Shown: one piece after another, positions 10,590 through 21,599 of the stretch
Position numbering within the stretch: position 1 is the stretch's first letter
Layout of the letters: each line of letters starts with the position of its first letter
From: Lepus europaeus
Taxonomy: Eukaryota; Chordata; Mammalia; Lagomorpha; Leporidae
Direction of reading: 5' to 3'
Length of the DNA: 64,000 nucleotides
Assembly (NCBI RefSeq): GCF_033115175.1
Contig: NC_084827.1
Span: 62,929,201 to 62,993,200 of the forward strand
Position numbers and translations under genes: made by a program
The notes under the pieces: generated by a model
What the model saw: only the letters and a program-made list of their open reading frames with translations
What the model was told of the DNA's origin: nothing
The model's database searches: none

Positions 10590-10890
10590 GACGGGCGCTA
10601 ACAATGGCTGGGCCGCTAGGAGTGGTTTGGAATTCTGTCCATCTCAGCTCAGCCTCCAGTGATTCACGGCTTTCCCAGGTCCAAAATGCGTGCACCACGT
10701 CCCCATTTTCCAGAATCCCACCCCGTGGTAGTGGTCCCTCGCCGTTCCAAACCCTGCTGTCTAAACCCGGATGCGGTGAGTTTTCTTCTCCAGACGTGCA
10801 ATCCTGCACTGAGTCAGGTGTGGATGAGATTCCTGGCTGAGAGCCCTCCGTGTGGGTGTGAAAGTAAAGTGACTTCGTCCCCAGCATCTT
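10590..10890. repeat. Interspersed repeat of unrecognised family, copy 1
   Basis: Shares several blocks with 13,060-13,375 in the same orientation: CCCCGTGGTAGTGGTCCCTC, GAGTCAGGTGTGGATGAGAT, and a common right end GAAAGTAAAGTGA...CAGCATCTTAGC. I cannot assign a family; an LTR or an old retroposon is possible. Confidence 0.65.
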
Positions 10891-11014
10891 AGCGTTCCAT
10901 GTGGGACAAGCAGAGGGGAAGAGGTGCAGACATTCAAAGAAAGGGAGGGGGAAAGGAAAAAGAAGTTACTGCCCCAAAGCCATATTGTATATCCTGCTTG
11001 GCAAACTTCATTAG

Positions 11015-11073
11015 CTTTTTTTTTTAAAAAAAAATAATTTATTTGAAAGTCAGAGTTACACAGAGAGAAGGAG

Positions 11074-11119
<46 letters not shown>

Positions 11120-11313
11120 CTTCTATCTGCTTGGTTAGCTTTTTTTTTTTTTTTTTTTTATGAAAGAGAGAGATATCTTCTTCCATCTGCTGGTTCACTT
11201 CCCAGATGGCCACAATGGCCAGGGCTGTGCCATGTGCCAGGAGCTTCTTCCAGGTCTCCCATATGGGTGGAGGGGCCCAAGGACTTGGACCACCTTCTAC
11301 TGCTTTCCCAGGC
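11015..11313 (-). mobile_element. C-SINE, 3' part, interrupted by a solo LTR
   Basis: Antisense C-SINE with a long (GA)n tract and a second T-run near 11,140-11,160 suggesting internal rearrangement. It continues at 11,759-11,872. The pair is flanked by the target duplication CTTCATTAG (near 11,006 and 11,870). Confidence 0.85.
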
Positions 11314-11758
11314 TGTCGGAGGCCACCTGACAAACCACACGGAGACGCAGCACTCAGTCAATTCATTACCACGTTTATTGCCTCATCGTGTTCCAGGCCA
11401 AGGTAGGGGGCCCGGGGATGAGGGACTGGAGGCTGTCTCCCTAGGGAAACTCTTCAACCTCCAGCCACGAGCACCAAGAAACACAAGGATATATATACCC
11501 CAGGCCCCATACAGATAACATTCATTGTGTGCAATCATGCATAGCACAGGAACGAAACAAGTTTACATGGTAGCAAAGATCAGGGTACAAGCTCTGCTGA
11601 TAGAGCAAAGAACATCATACACCTTCATCAGAAGTCACATCCTGCCTGCAGGAATGTGTCTTATGCCTTCAGAACAATAAGCATAGGAAACAGGATTAGA
11701 TAAGGGACAGCCTCAGCCTGCTGCATCTCATGTCCGGCCAGGGCCACTAGCCCCGACA
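11314..11758 (-). mobile_element. Solo LTR, class II (ERVK-like) by target-site length
   Basis: The 445-bp element has terminal inverted repeats TGTCGG...CCGACA and a 6-bp target duplication CCAGGC on both sides (11,308-11,313 and 11,759-11,764). On the minus strand a TATA-like GGGTATATATATCC and a polyadenylation signal GCAATAAACG are in the expected order. It lies inside a C-SINE, so it is younger than that SINE. No internal region remains. Class II is inferred from the 6-bp duplication. Confidence 0.85.
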
Positions 11759-11872
11759 CCAGGCCATAGCAGAGAGCTGGATTGGAAGTGGAGCAGCTGG
11801 GACTCAAACCAATGCCCATAAGGGATGCCGGCACTGTAGGTTTCACCTGCTAGGCCACAGTTCTGGCCCCCT
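11759..11872 (-). mobile_element. C-SINE, 5' part, right of the solo LTR
   Basis: Resumes with CCAGGCCATAGCAGAGAGCT and ends GGCCACAGTTCTGGCCCCC, completing the element begun at 11,015. Confidence 0.85.
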
Positions 11873-12019
11873 TCATTAGTTTTAATGCCTGTGAAAGAAA
11901 GAAGTCCCTGTGAGCCTCAGCTCCACCCCTAGGATTCCTGGCCAGCCTTCCTGTCTATGGAAAGTTGCACCTGTTCACACCTGAGCCACTCTGGCAAATT
12001 GCTTTCTGCAGGTAGACTT

Positions 12020-12900
12020 TTGGACATCTAAGTTCTTGATCTACTTTCTGTGTCTGTCAGTATGAGCTGGAAATGTTTTGCGTGCTGGAAATGTCTCAAG
12101 GACCTTGAGGTTCCTGTGTGGATTTCCCAGGTTCCATTCATTAGAGGAAATCCCATCACAGATCTTTGGGAGAGATCCTTTCCCTGCTGTGGCCTCTCAC
12201 CGACAGTTGTCCCCTGAAACTCTTGTGAGGACATGAAAGCTCTTGAGGCTGGGGCTGACTACTTCTTGGTCTTTCCAGTGGCCTTAACCGTAGCTGTAGG
12301 GTCTCACACTCAGCCTGTTTACCCCAGGGCTTTGGCGGCCGTCTCTGACTTTAGCATCATTTGGCCTCTGGAGAGGATGAGAACTTCCAGAATCAGCAGT
12401 CTTTTGCTCCTTTGTGTGTAACAGCAGCCCTTCCCTCCATGGAGCTCACTCCTTCTCACATTTTGCTTTAGGCAGCAAGAAAAAACCAGGGAGCACCTTC
12501 AACACTTTGCACAGAATCCTCTTCAGCCACACATGCAAATGTGTCGCTGATAGTTTGCATGCACAGCTGTGGTGCAGGATTTCTCCCAGGCCCTGCTTTC
12601 CTGTATGAACAGTAACGTGGTCCCCACTTCCTTCTGAGTCCTCTGTAATAGCAGCCTCAGGGTCCAGATCCCTATAACAGGCTGCCCAAGAAAACCGAAT
12701 CTTCCTCTAAGATGACGTACAGTTCTTCCTGATGTCTCTCAAAATTCTCCCACCTTCCACCCAAGGTCCTGTTCCAAAGCCCCAGGTCCATTTTTGGATA
12801 TTTGTTATGGCAGTACCTCATCTCTGGAATCCAAGTTTCTATTCATTTTGTGGAATTATATTTATTAGCACACAGTATTCGTGAGTGAGAAATCTGCATG
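12020..12900 (-). mobile_element. MaLR-type (THE1/MST/MLT1-like) internal-region fossil
   Basis: Antisense similarity to MaLR internal sequence, ending in the characteristic junction with TTGTTATGGCAGTACCTCATC and a TTCTATTCATTTTGTGG motif that would begin the LTR. Diverged and fragmentary; an ancient fossil. Confidence 0.5.
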
Positions 12901-13059
12901 GCTCGGTGGGTTGCCTGTTGACGCTCTCATGCTCTCTCGAGGCTCTGGGAAAGAATTTCTTCCTAAGTGCATTTAGGTCATTGACAAAATTTGGTTGCTT
13001 GTAGTGATATGACTGAGGTGCCTGTTTGCCTGTTGGGTTCCACTCTCAGCTGACTGACT

Positions 13060-13375
13060 TTGCCAGTCTTCTCACTCTGTCGCAGTTCACTCCTGTGGAG
13101 CTGGCAATAGGATCTGCTGCATCAGGCTTTGAATCTCCTTCCCAGATCCAAAGTGTGTACACCACATCCCAGTTTCCTAGAATCCTACCCCGTGGTAGTG
13201 GTCCCTCACCATTCTAAACCCAGATGTGGTGAGTTCTCTTCTCCAGGTGTGCAGTTCCAGTCTCTCAGTGCTCTGAGTCAGGTGTGGATGAGATTCCTGG
13301 CTGTGAGCACAGTTCTGCCCTCTGGATAGGAAAGTAAAGTGAATTCGGGCTGCAGCATCTTAGCTAGATTCTTGT
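13060..13375. repeat. Interspersed repeat of unrecognised family, copy 2
   Basis: Direct-orientation partner of 10,590-10,890, about 2.5 kb away. It reads CCCCGTGGTAGTGGTCCCTC and GAGTCAGGTGTGGATGAGAT and has the same GAAAGTAAAGTGA...CAGCATCTTAGC end. Confidence 0.65.
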
Positions 13376-13460
13376 AGATCCTCATATAAAGGACTCATAT
13401 GATTGAGTCATGCTTGCTAAAGATAATCATCCTCTCTTCTTTCCTTTTTTAATCACCTCC

Positions 13461-13782
13461 TTTTCTTTTTAAATTTATTTATTTGAAAGTCAGAGTTAAC
13501 ACACAGAGAGAAGGAGAGGCAGAGTCAGAAAGAGGTCCTCCATCTGCTGGTTCACTCCCCAGTTGGCCACAATGGCTGGAACTGCGCTGATCTGAAGCCA
13601 GGAGCCAGGAGCTTCTTCTGGGTCTCCCACATGGATGCAGGGGTCCAAGGACTTGGGCCACCTTCTACTGCCTTCCCAGGCCATAATAGAGGGCTGGAGT
13701 AGCCGGGACTCGAACTGGGGCTCATATGGGATGCCGGCACTGCAGGCAGTGGCTTTACCTGCTATACCACAGTGCTGGCCCC
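13461..13782 (-). mobile_element. C-SINE
   Basis: Full-length antisense copy; target duplication AATCACC at both ends (near 13,451 and 13,784). Confidence 0.9.
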
Positions 13783-13854
13783 AAATCACCCTTTCTTAAA
13801 CCATTCTCTCTCTCTCTCTGTCTCTCTCATACATATACATAGACCCACACATCT

Positions 13855-14095
13855 TGATTTTGGGGGAGGGGAGAGAGAGAGAGCAAGAGAAGACAGCACT
13901 CCCGTAAGCTTGTTAACTCCTCAAGTGCCTGCAATGGCCAGGGTTAGGTCTAGAACAAAGCCAGGAGTCTGGAATCCAATCCAGACCTTCCACCTGGGTG
14001 TCAGGGACCCAGTGTCTTTAGCCATCACTACTGCCTCCCAGAGTCCAACATGGGATGAGGGTGTCTTCACCAGTAGGCTAAGCACCTGCCACTGA
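13855..14095 (-). mobile_element. Old diverged C-SINE-like element
   Basis: Keeps the order (GA)n tract, GCCAGGAGTCTGGAATCC, CACCTGGGTGTCAGGGACCC and the terminal AGGCTAAGCACCTGCC, but is strongly diverged. Confidence 0.5.
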
Positions 14096-14479
14096 TCTGC
14101 CTTTCATGAGGTGCCAGCCAACTACATCTAGTGAAGACAGCAACAGCCCATCATGTCCACAGTCCCGCCCGTCCTCAGGGGAGGGATGATGTGAGCTGTG
14201 GCTCACCGAGGACTGTGCCTTGTGCAGTCTCCGGTGGTTCAGATGCTGTGAGTGCATCCCGCTTCTGGCAGAAGCAGCAGAAAAGTGAGTTGACAATCTT
14301 AGTGTGCTGTGAAGGGACCCAGAAGGACCTGACATGCAAGATCTTCAAGGTGAAATGTGGAACACTGCGTGTTCTTCTTGCATTATCTGTATCTGTCTCT
14401 TTCAAAATTACTTGGTCTTTTTATATGAAATGACTTTTTTCTTTTTCTACTTTTTCTTGCCATTTCCTGTTTCATTTTT

Positions 14480-14728
14480 TAATTTTAAAAAAGATTTATT
14501 TATTTGAAACTCGCGGGGGGAGAGATCTTCCATTTGCTAGTTCACTCCCTAAATGGCCACAGTGACCATGGCTGGGCCAGACTGAGACTGTGGAAGAACT
14601 CCGTGTGGGTCTCCCACACGGGTGGCAGGGGTCCTAGCACTTGGACCATCTTCTGTTGCTTTCCCAGGTGTAGTAGCAGGGAGTTAGGTGGGAGGTGGAA
14701 CAGCCAGGACCTGAACTAATGTTCATTT
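14480..14728 (-). mobile_element. C-SINE, 3' part, interrupted by a solo LTR
   Basis: Antisense SINE whose body stops at GAACTAATGTTCATT; the missing 5' portion reappears at 15,696-15,742. Confidence 0.8.
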
Positions 14729-15328
14729 TGAAATGACACCTGACTAACAAGAGAGACTCTATTTTAGAGCGCCCGAGGCTCCATTTTGAGACAGCACACC
14801 CCACCAATGTGAGACTGTGGTCTGAAACTAGCTATAGTCTAAAACTAGGACAATAACAGTACACTGCATCCTGCTTGGCAGAACATAGAAACCCCCTAGC
14901 ATGCGCGCTCAAGCTTAAAAGAGATAGGCTGCATCTGGATTAAAGTGAAGATTGTGATTTGTCTGTGTCCCACATAAGATAATGTCAAAATTATAATTGG
15001 TATTGTCAAGACTGTAATTACTATTAGTTTTTCATAGGCCTTAGGTCAACTTGACTCCAGTAACCATGTATCCCCCCCATCCTAGCAACCATGCATCCCT
15101 CGCTTCCCTCATCCTAGCAACTATGTATGCCCCCTCCCCTCTTTGTGGTTTTTGCTTTTATAAACCCTGCTGCTTTGAGCTTCAAGGTTGAGAGTTTCTT
15201 AGGGAATGAGCCCGCTCTCCACACTGGCAATAAAGGACCATCAAATTTTTAAAAAAGATTAATTTATTTTAATTTATTTTTTGATTTATTTACTTATTTG
15301 AAAGTCAGAGTTACACAGAGAGAGAAGG

Positions 15329-15376
<48 letters not shown>

Positions 15377-15695
15377 TCTTCCATCCGCTGGTTCACTCCC
15401 CAGTTGGCTGCAACGGCTGGAGTTGTGCTGATCCGAAGTCAGGAATCACGAGCTTCTTCCTGGTCTCCCACGTGAGTGCAGAGGCCCAAGGACTTGGGCC
15501 ATCTTCTACTGCTTTTCCAGGCCATAGCAGAGAGCTAGATTGGAAGTGGAGCAGCCAGGACCTGAACTGGCACCCATATGGGATGCCGGCACTGTCTCGA
15601 ACAGGCACCCATGTGGGATGGCCACAGCGCTGGCCCCAGGACCATCAAATTTTATCAATGTGTGGTGCTCCTCTGTTGGCACTCGCTCAGGTACA
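14729..15695 (+). mobile_element. Solo LTR, class I (ERV1)-like, split by a C-SINE
   Basis: Begins TGAAATGACACC. It has a TATA-type CTTTTATAAACCCTGC near 15,157, a polyadenylation signal GCAATAAAGG near 15,230, and a tail TGTTGGCACTCGCTCAGGTACA ending near 15,695. The LTR sequence proper is 14,729-15,249 plus 15,654-15,695; a SINE occupies the middle. No internal region is present. It sits inside an older C-SINE. The class is a guess from overall architecture; no clear target duplication is visible. Confidence 0.7.
15250..15637 (-). mobile_element. C-SINE inserted in the solo LTR
   Basis: Flanked by a perfect 16-bp target duplication AGGACCATCAAATTTT (15,234-15,249 and 15,638-15,653). It carries a long (GA)n tract. 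Confidence 0.95.
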
Positions 15696-15742
15696 AAAAT
15701 ATGGGATACAGACATACATCCCACTACACCACAATGACAACC
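15696..15742 (-). mobile_element. C-SINE, 5' remnant right of the solo LTR
   Basis: Reads ATATGGGATACAGACATAC and ends CACTACACCACAATGACAAC, the missing 5' end of the SINE at 14,480-14,728. Confidence 0.65.
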
Positions 15743-15849
15743 CTTAATGTTTCCTTAACTTTAAAAGGAAACCTTCCCGATATAAGGGCTCATATTTGTA
15801 GTGCTACAGAGATTTGTAGGAATGAAGTTCTAAAATTTTCTGTACACGT

Positions 15850-16225
15850 CATCATATGAGCCAGTTTTCCACAGCTGATGGAGGAGAGGGTCATTTAGCT
15901 CACAGTGTTGGAGGTTGAAGGTCCGAACGAATTGCATGCTGTAGGCTGCGCTGAGGACCCCATGGTCAGTGGCAGCAGGTGTTGGGAGAGAGAAACACAT
16001 GGCAAATCAGGAAGAGAGAAAGAATGAGAGAGTTGTAGAATGAGAGTGAGAGAGGGAGACAGAAAGAGGGAGAGAGACACACTGTGCCCACCTCCCATGA
16101 CCTGAGCACCTCCCACCCCATGCCACCTGCTAAAGCGTCCATCAACTCCTGGCAGCAACCCCTGGGATGAAGTCTTTAACACACAGGCTTTTGGGAGACA
16201 TTCAACATCCAACATCACAGCAGTG
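15850..16225 (-). mobile_element. MaLR-type LTR fossil
   Basis: Antisense LTR-like layout: CATTTAGCTCACAGTGTTGG, a GAGA-rich middle, CCTGAGCACCTCCCACCCCA, and an end with TTTGGGAGACATTCAACATC. The same layout recurs at 19,040-20,375. Confidence 0.5.
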
Positions 16226-16885
16226 CTTTAGTCCTAAACCAGCTGATAGTTATTATGAACTGTAGCCAGAATATCAGTTAACGCATTTTAAAGGAGGACC
16301 TAAAAACACTGTTCTGAATCCATTTGAAATAATGGATGCATGCTATAAAAATCACAACAAGGACTAATTGTGCACGGTTACCATGCAAACGCTTAAGCTT
16401 CAGACAACATCCGATTTGTATGAAACTGGCTCACCTGCTGTCTTCTTTTTTGTTAGGAGCCAGAGCCCAAGAAGAGATCAAGGCTATGAGAAACCATCAG
16501 CAGTCGATCATGGGCCCCCTCATTCTCTCTCACGAGGAAGAGAACCACGTCCTCTGTGTGCAGTCAGATATCCTCGCTACTCACAGGGCACACCCGCTGT
16601 GCACACATCCAGGGCTCCCTCCTGCCCCACCCCTGGCTGCTCAGCCCACTGCTCTGGTGCTTTGCCTTTTGTATGTGTCCCTGTCTGTGTTCCCTGTGTC
16701 TGTGTTCTCACTCCCCAGTACTGAGTTGGAAGTCTACACATTGCAGTAATGCGATGCTACCTCACCTAATTCCACGTGCCCCTCCGTGGGCGGTGTCTGC
16801 ACACTCTCTCCGTGAGCTTCTCCCTGAGGGCCTCTCTGGAGTGAGTTTCCAGAAATGGCTTTTTTCACTGTAAGGGTCACTGTGA

Positions 16886-17225
16886 TTTTTAAAAAAAGAT
16901 TTATTTTTATTTATTTGAAAGAGAGAGAGAGAGAGAAGTAGAGAGGTAGAGAGAGAGAAAGAGAGACAGAGAGAGAGAGACAGAGAGAGAGACAGAGAGA
17001 GAGACAGAGAATCTTTCATCTGCTGGTTCATCCCTCAATTGGCTGCAACAGCCTGAGCTGCGCCAATCCAAAGCCAGAAGCCAGGAGCTTCCTCCGGGTC
17101 TCCCATGTGGGTGCAGGGGCCCAAGGACTTGGCCCATCTTCTACTTCTTTCCGAGGCCATAGCAGAGAGCTGGATTGGAAGTAGAGCAGCCAGGACTTTA
17201 ACCTGCTATGCCATAGTGCCAGCCC
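16886..17225 (-). mobile_element. C-SINE
   Basis: Antisense, with compound (GAGACA)n tail. Target duplication about CACTGTGATTT / CACTCTGATTT. Confidence 0.9.
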
Positions 17226-17463
17226 CTCACTCTGATTTCTATATGCAGTCTTTGACAGCTAATTAAGCTGCACAACTCTTTGGGTCTATTACTTTGGGCA
17301 GCCACTTCAGCAGCCCATCTACCCACTTGCATCCACCTTCCTTTGGTGGCTTCCCTTGATTCCTTTTCTTTTCACACATGTGTGAAACTCCTTCTGTATC
17401 CCAGATTGAAAGATGCTCAGCACTGTACATAGCAGCATTTTCTCTTAGTCTGACAGCTGAAAG

Positions 17464-17760
17464 GTTTTTTTTTTTCCATTATTTATTCCAGAGGTGGAGT
17501 TGGGGGGTAGGGGCCTTTGATCTGCTAGTTCCTTTCTAAATGCCTGCAGCTACCAAGCCTGTACCCTAGACCAGTGTTAGGCACTGAGAAGTCATTTCAG
17601 GTCTCCCAAATGGGTGGCAGGTCACCAGTCCCATAAACTGTCTCCTGCTGTTTCCCAGGGTCTGCCTTGGCAGGAAGCTGGAATTGGGAGCCGGAGCCAA
17701 GACTGTAACCCAGGCAGTCTGAAGTGGGATGCGATATGCACACTCCTCAAGCTGGTGTTC
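17464..17760 (-). mobile_element. Old diverged C-SINE-like element
   Basis: T-run, ATTATTTATTCCAGAGG, TGATCTGCTAGTTCCTTTC and CAGGAAGCTGGAATTGGGAG follow SINE order with heavy divergence. Confidence 0.55.
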
Positions 17761-19310
17761 TTCATGGCATGAAAGAATTTGTAGGGGTGGGTGGATGGGT
17801 ACGTATTTCTCTACTCCCAAAGAAATGATAGAGTTAAGTGTAACTAAATAAGCCCTAAACATGATGGCAGAGAAAGTGTCTTCCTTTTGCAAAATTTGTA
17901 GCAGTGTCAAAGGGCACAGTGGAAGTTCATCTACAGGGAACTACAATCTCCATCAGTTACAAAAAGGATATTAATGAAATCAACAGCAAAACACAGAGAA
18001 ACTGGGGATGATGGAGTAGAGAACAACTCTCCAGGCCACCATGAAGGCAAAGGGAGGTGAGAGGCCTATCCACTGTAAACTATAGAGCCTTGCAAAAAAA
18101 TTCAACAAGACACAGATGAAGGAAAGACATCCATAGCCTTGGAGTGAAGACAGTGTTGTTCAGATGTCAATAAGACCTAATCTGTCCTGCAGATTCAGTG
18201 CAAACCATATAGTTATCTTCATGGTGCTTCTTGTAGAAGTAGAAAAATCAACCCTTATATTTGCATGGTATCTTAAGGGACCCTAAATAGCCAAAACAAA
18301 CAAAGCAAACAACAACAAAAGCACAACCACCAGAGGCTGAAATTTGGGGATTTCACACTTTGTGGTTTGAAAATTTACTACAAAGCTACAGCCATCCGCA
18401 GAGTAACTGGTGTAACGACAGGCATAGAGGCCAAAGGCATAGAGAAGAGAGCCCAGAAATAAACACTCACAATATATGTTCAAGGACTTTTCTGTCTAGG
18501 GCACCTGGATCATTCAATGAGCAAAGGACAGGCTTCAGCAAATGGTGCTGGGACATCTGCATATGAAAGAATGAAGCTGGATCCTGACCTCTTGTACAAG
18601 ATTAACTCAAAATGAATAAATACTGAAATATAAATCCTCAAGCTATCAACTTAGAAGAAAACATGGGGGCGATGCCTCTTGACATTGAATTTGCCAACCA
18701 TTTCCTTCCTCTGACATCAAAAACCCAGGCAGCAAACACACAACAGATCATTTGGATTTCATGGGAATTAAAAGCCTTTGCACATCCAAGGGTCGTATCA
18801 ACAGAGCGAAAGGCAACCCACACAATAGGAGAAAACATTTGTAAGTCCTACATTTGATCAGAGGGCAATACCCAGAATATGTACATGTTTTAAAAATGCC
18901 TACAATTGAACCACCAAGACCAGGCAGCCCTTTTCAAATATGAGTAAAGGAAATGTACAGACATTGCCCAGAGAAGAAATGCTAATGGCCAAATAACGCA
19001 GGAAAAGACGCTCACCATCACTAGTCAGATTAGCCTCTTGTCTATTATTACTATAAAAATGATATAGGTTAATTTGGCAAAAGAGGTTTGTTTAGCTCAT
19101 AGTTAGAGGCTGCTGGTCTAAGACAAGGGAGCCCTACTGATTTGCTTGTTGGAGAGGATCTCACGTTGGATGGCAGCAAAGGACAGGAGCACATATAAGA
19201 GGGGGAGGTCATATCTTGGGATAGGAAACCAGACACAGACTGGTATCCCATGATGCCTTCTGTGAGCACACTCCCAATTGACCTGAGGACCTTCCACCAT
19301 GCTCTACCTC

Positions 19311-19578
19311 TTTTTTTTTTTAAGATTTGTTTATTTATTTGAAAGACAGAGTTAGAGAGAGAATGAGAGGGAGAGGGAGAGGGAGAGGGAGAGGGAGAGG
19401 GAGAGGAGAGGAGAGGAGAGGGGAGAGAGAGAGAGAGAGAGAGAGAGAGAATCTTCCATCTGCTGGTTCACTCTCCAATTGGCTGCAATGGTTGAAACTG
19501 CCGATCCAAAGCCAGGAGCCAGGAGCTTCTTCTGGGTCTCCCATGTGGGTGCAGGGGCCCATGGACTTGGGTCATCTT
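19311..19578 (-). mobile_element. C-SINE, 3' part, interrupted by a LINE-1 3' end
   Basis: Antisense, with (GAGAGG)n tail; continues at 20,148-20,285. Confidence 0.88.
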
Positions 19579-20147
19579 TTTTTAAAGGTTTTTATTTAAT
19601 GAATACAAATTTCATAGGTACAGCTTTTAGGAATATAGCATTTCTTCCCCCCATTCCCGCCCTCCCACCTCCACTCCCATCCCACCTCCTACTCCCTCTC
19701 CCATTCCATTTTTGATTAAGATTCGTTTTTAATTCACTTTATATACAGAACAACTCTATACTAAGTAGAGATTTCCACTGTTTGCACCCACATAGAGACA
19801 GGAAGTATAAAGTATTATTTGAAGACAGGTTTTACCATTAATTCTTATAGCACACCTCATTAAGGACAGAGGTCCAACATGGGGAGAAAGTGCACAGTGA
19901 CTCCTGTTGTTGATTTAACAATTAACATTCTTATTTTGACATTGGGGACCACCAGAGGCTCTTGACATGAACTGCCAAGGCTATGGAAGCCTTTTGAGTC
20001 CACAAACTTCATCTGTATTTAGACAGGGCCATATGCAAAGTGGAAGTTCTCTCTTCCCTTCAGAGAAAAGTACATCCTTCTTTGATGACCATTCTTTTCA
20101 TTGGTGTCTCACTCACAGAGATCCTTCATGTAGGTTATTTTTTGTTA
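19579..20147 (-). mobile_element. Rabbit-type LINE-1 3' UTR, 5'-truncated
   Basis: Antisense 3' UTR with the lagomorph L1 landmarks GTGCACAGTGACTCCTGTTG, AAGGCTATGGAAGCCTTTTG and ACAGAGATCCTTCATGTAGG, preceded by a CCCCCCATTCCCGCCCTCCC pyrimidine tract and a T-run. Target duplication GGTCATCTT / GGCCATCTT (19,570 and 20,148). Inserted in a C-SINE. Confidence 0.88.
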
Positions 20148-20285
20148 GGCCATCTTCTACTTCTTTTCCAGGGCATAGAAGAGAGCTGGTTTGGAAGTGG
20201 AGCAGCCAGGACTCAAACCGGTACCCAAATGGGATGCCGGAACTGGAGGTGGCAGCTTTACCCACTATGCCACAGCACTGGCCCC
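20148..20285 (-). mobile_element. C-SINE, 5' part, right of the LINE-1 insert
   Basis: Resumes GGCCATCTTCTACTTCTTTT and ends CCACAGCACTGGCCCC. Confidence 0.88.
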
Positions 20286-20697
20286 ATCTCTTAAAGGTTC
20301 CACCCCATCTCCCAGAACTACCACCTTCAGACACAACTTTCAAGACCTGCATCCTTGGACAATAAGCCACATCCTAGCCATAGCATCCATCACTAGGGAA
20401 GTGCTAATCAAAACACAAAGGGACACCTCTTATCACCACTGGGATGGCTATAAGAGCTGGGGGGAGAGGAAGGAAGAGAGGAAGGAAAAAAGAGAGGGAG
20501 AGAGAGAGAAAGGAAAGAAGAGATAGAGAAAGAAAAAAAGAAAGAAATGAATAGTGGGAAAGACAGAATGTTCAACAGGATGTGGAGAAATTGCAACCCT
20601 GTGCACTGCTGTTCAGAATCAGAAGCAGTGCATCTGCTACGAATGTCAGGTGTGAAGAATGTAAGCATGGCATTCAAAAACTAAACATAGAATTTTA

Positions 20698-21004
20698 TTT
20701 TATTTTATTTTGACAAATAGGTTAAACAGAGAGACAGAGAGAAAGGTCTTCCTTCCGTTGGTTCACCCGCCATATGGCCGCTACGGCCAGAGCTATGCTG
20801 ATCCGAAGCCAGGAGCCAGGTGCTTCCTCCTGATCTCCCATGTGGGTGCAGGGGCCCAAGCACTTGGGCCATCCTCCATTGCCTTCCCGGACCACAGCAG
20901 AGAGCTGGACTGGAAGAGGAGCAACCGAGACTAGAATCCTGCGCCCATATGGGATGCTGGAGCTGCAGGCGGAGGATTAACTAAGTGAGCCACGGAGCCG
21001 GCTC
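20698..21004 (-). mobile_element. C-SINE (GACAAATAG-tail subtype)
   Basis: Target duplication ATAGAATTTTA on both sides. The subtype carries CCTTCCGTTGGTTCACCCGC. Confidence 0.9.
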
Positions 21005-21254
21005 ATAGAATTTTAAAATGAAACAAAATTGGAGCTGTTCCTCCAACAATGAAGTATAGAACTACCATAAGATCCAGGGATTTCACTTCTGGGTACAGAC
21101 AGCAGAGCGTGGAAGGTTCTAGGTTCTAGAAAGGAGTCTGCACACACACGTTCATGGTGGCATTGCTCGTAATAGCCAAGGGGTGGGAGCCGCCCAAGTG
21201 TGCGTGGATGGATGAATGGGTAAACAAAAGGTGGTATGTACAATGGTGTATGTT

Positions 21255-21599
21255 CTTTTTAAATTTTTACTTATTTTTAAAGTTTTGTTTGAAAGGCAAA
21301 GTCACAGAGAGAGAGAGAGGGAGAGACAGAGACTGAGAGATCTTCCGTCTTCTTGTTCACTCCCCAGATGGCTGCAATAGCTGAAGCTGGGTCAATCTGA
21401 AGCCAAGAGCCAGGAGCTTCTTCAGGGTCTCCAACATGGGTGCAGGGGCCCAAGCACTTGGGCCATCTTCCATTGCTTTCCCAGGCAATAGCAGAGAGCT
21501 GGTTCGGAAGTGAGGCAGCCAGTCCTTAAACCAGCACCAACATGGGATACTGGTGCCACAGGCACAGGCTTAGCCCTCTATGCCACAGCACAGGCCCCA
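21255..21599 (-). mobile_element. C-SINE
   Basis: Antisense, inserted in the 3' part of the old LINE-1; ends CCACAGCACAGGCCCC. Confidence 0.88.

Larger units (their letters stand above)
19040..20375 (-). mobile_element. MaLR-type LTR fossil inside the LINE-1, itself split
   Basis: Left part 19,040-19,310 (AAAGAGGTTTGTTTAGCTCA, AATTGACCTGAGGACCTTCC). Right part 20,286-20,375 (TTAAAGGTTCCACCCCATCT, then a CATCCTAGCCATAGCATCC end). The LINE-1 target CATCACTAG occurs on both sides. Confidence 0.5.
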
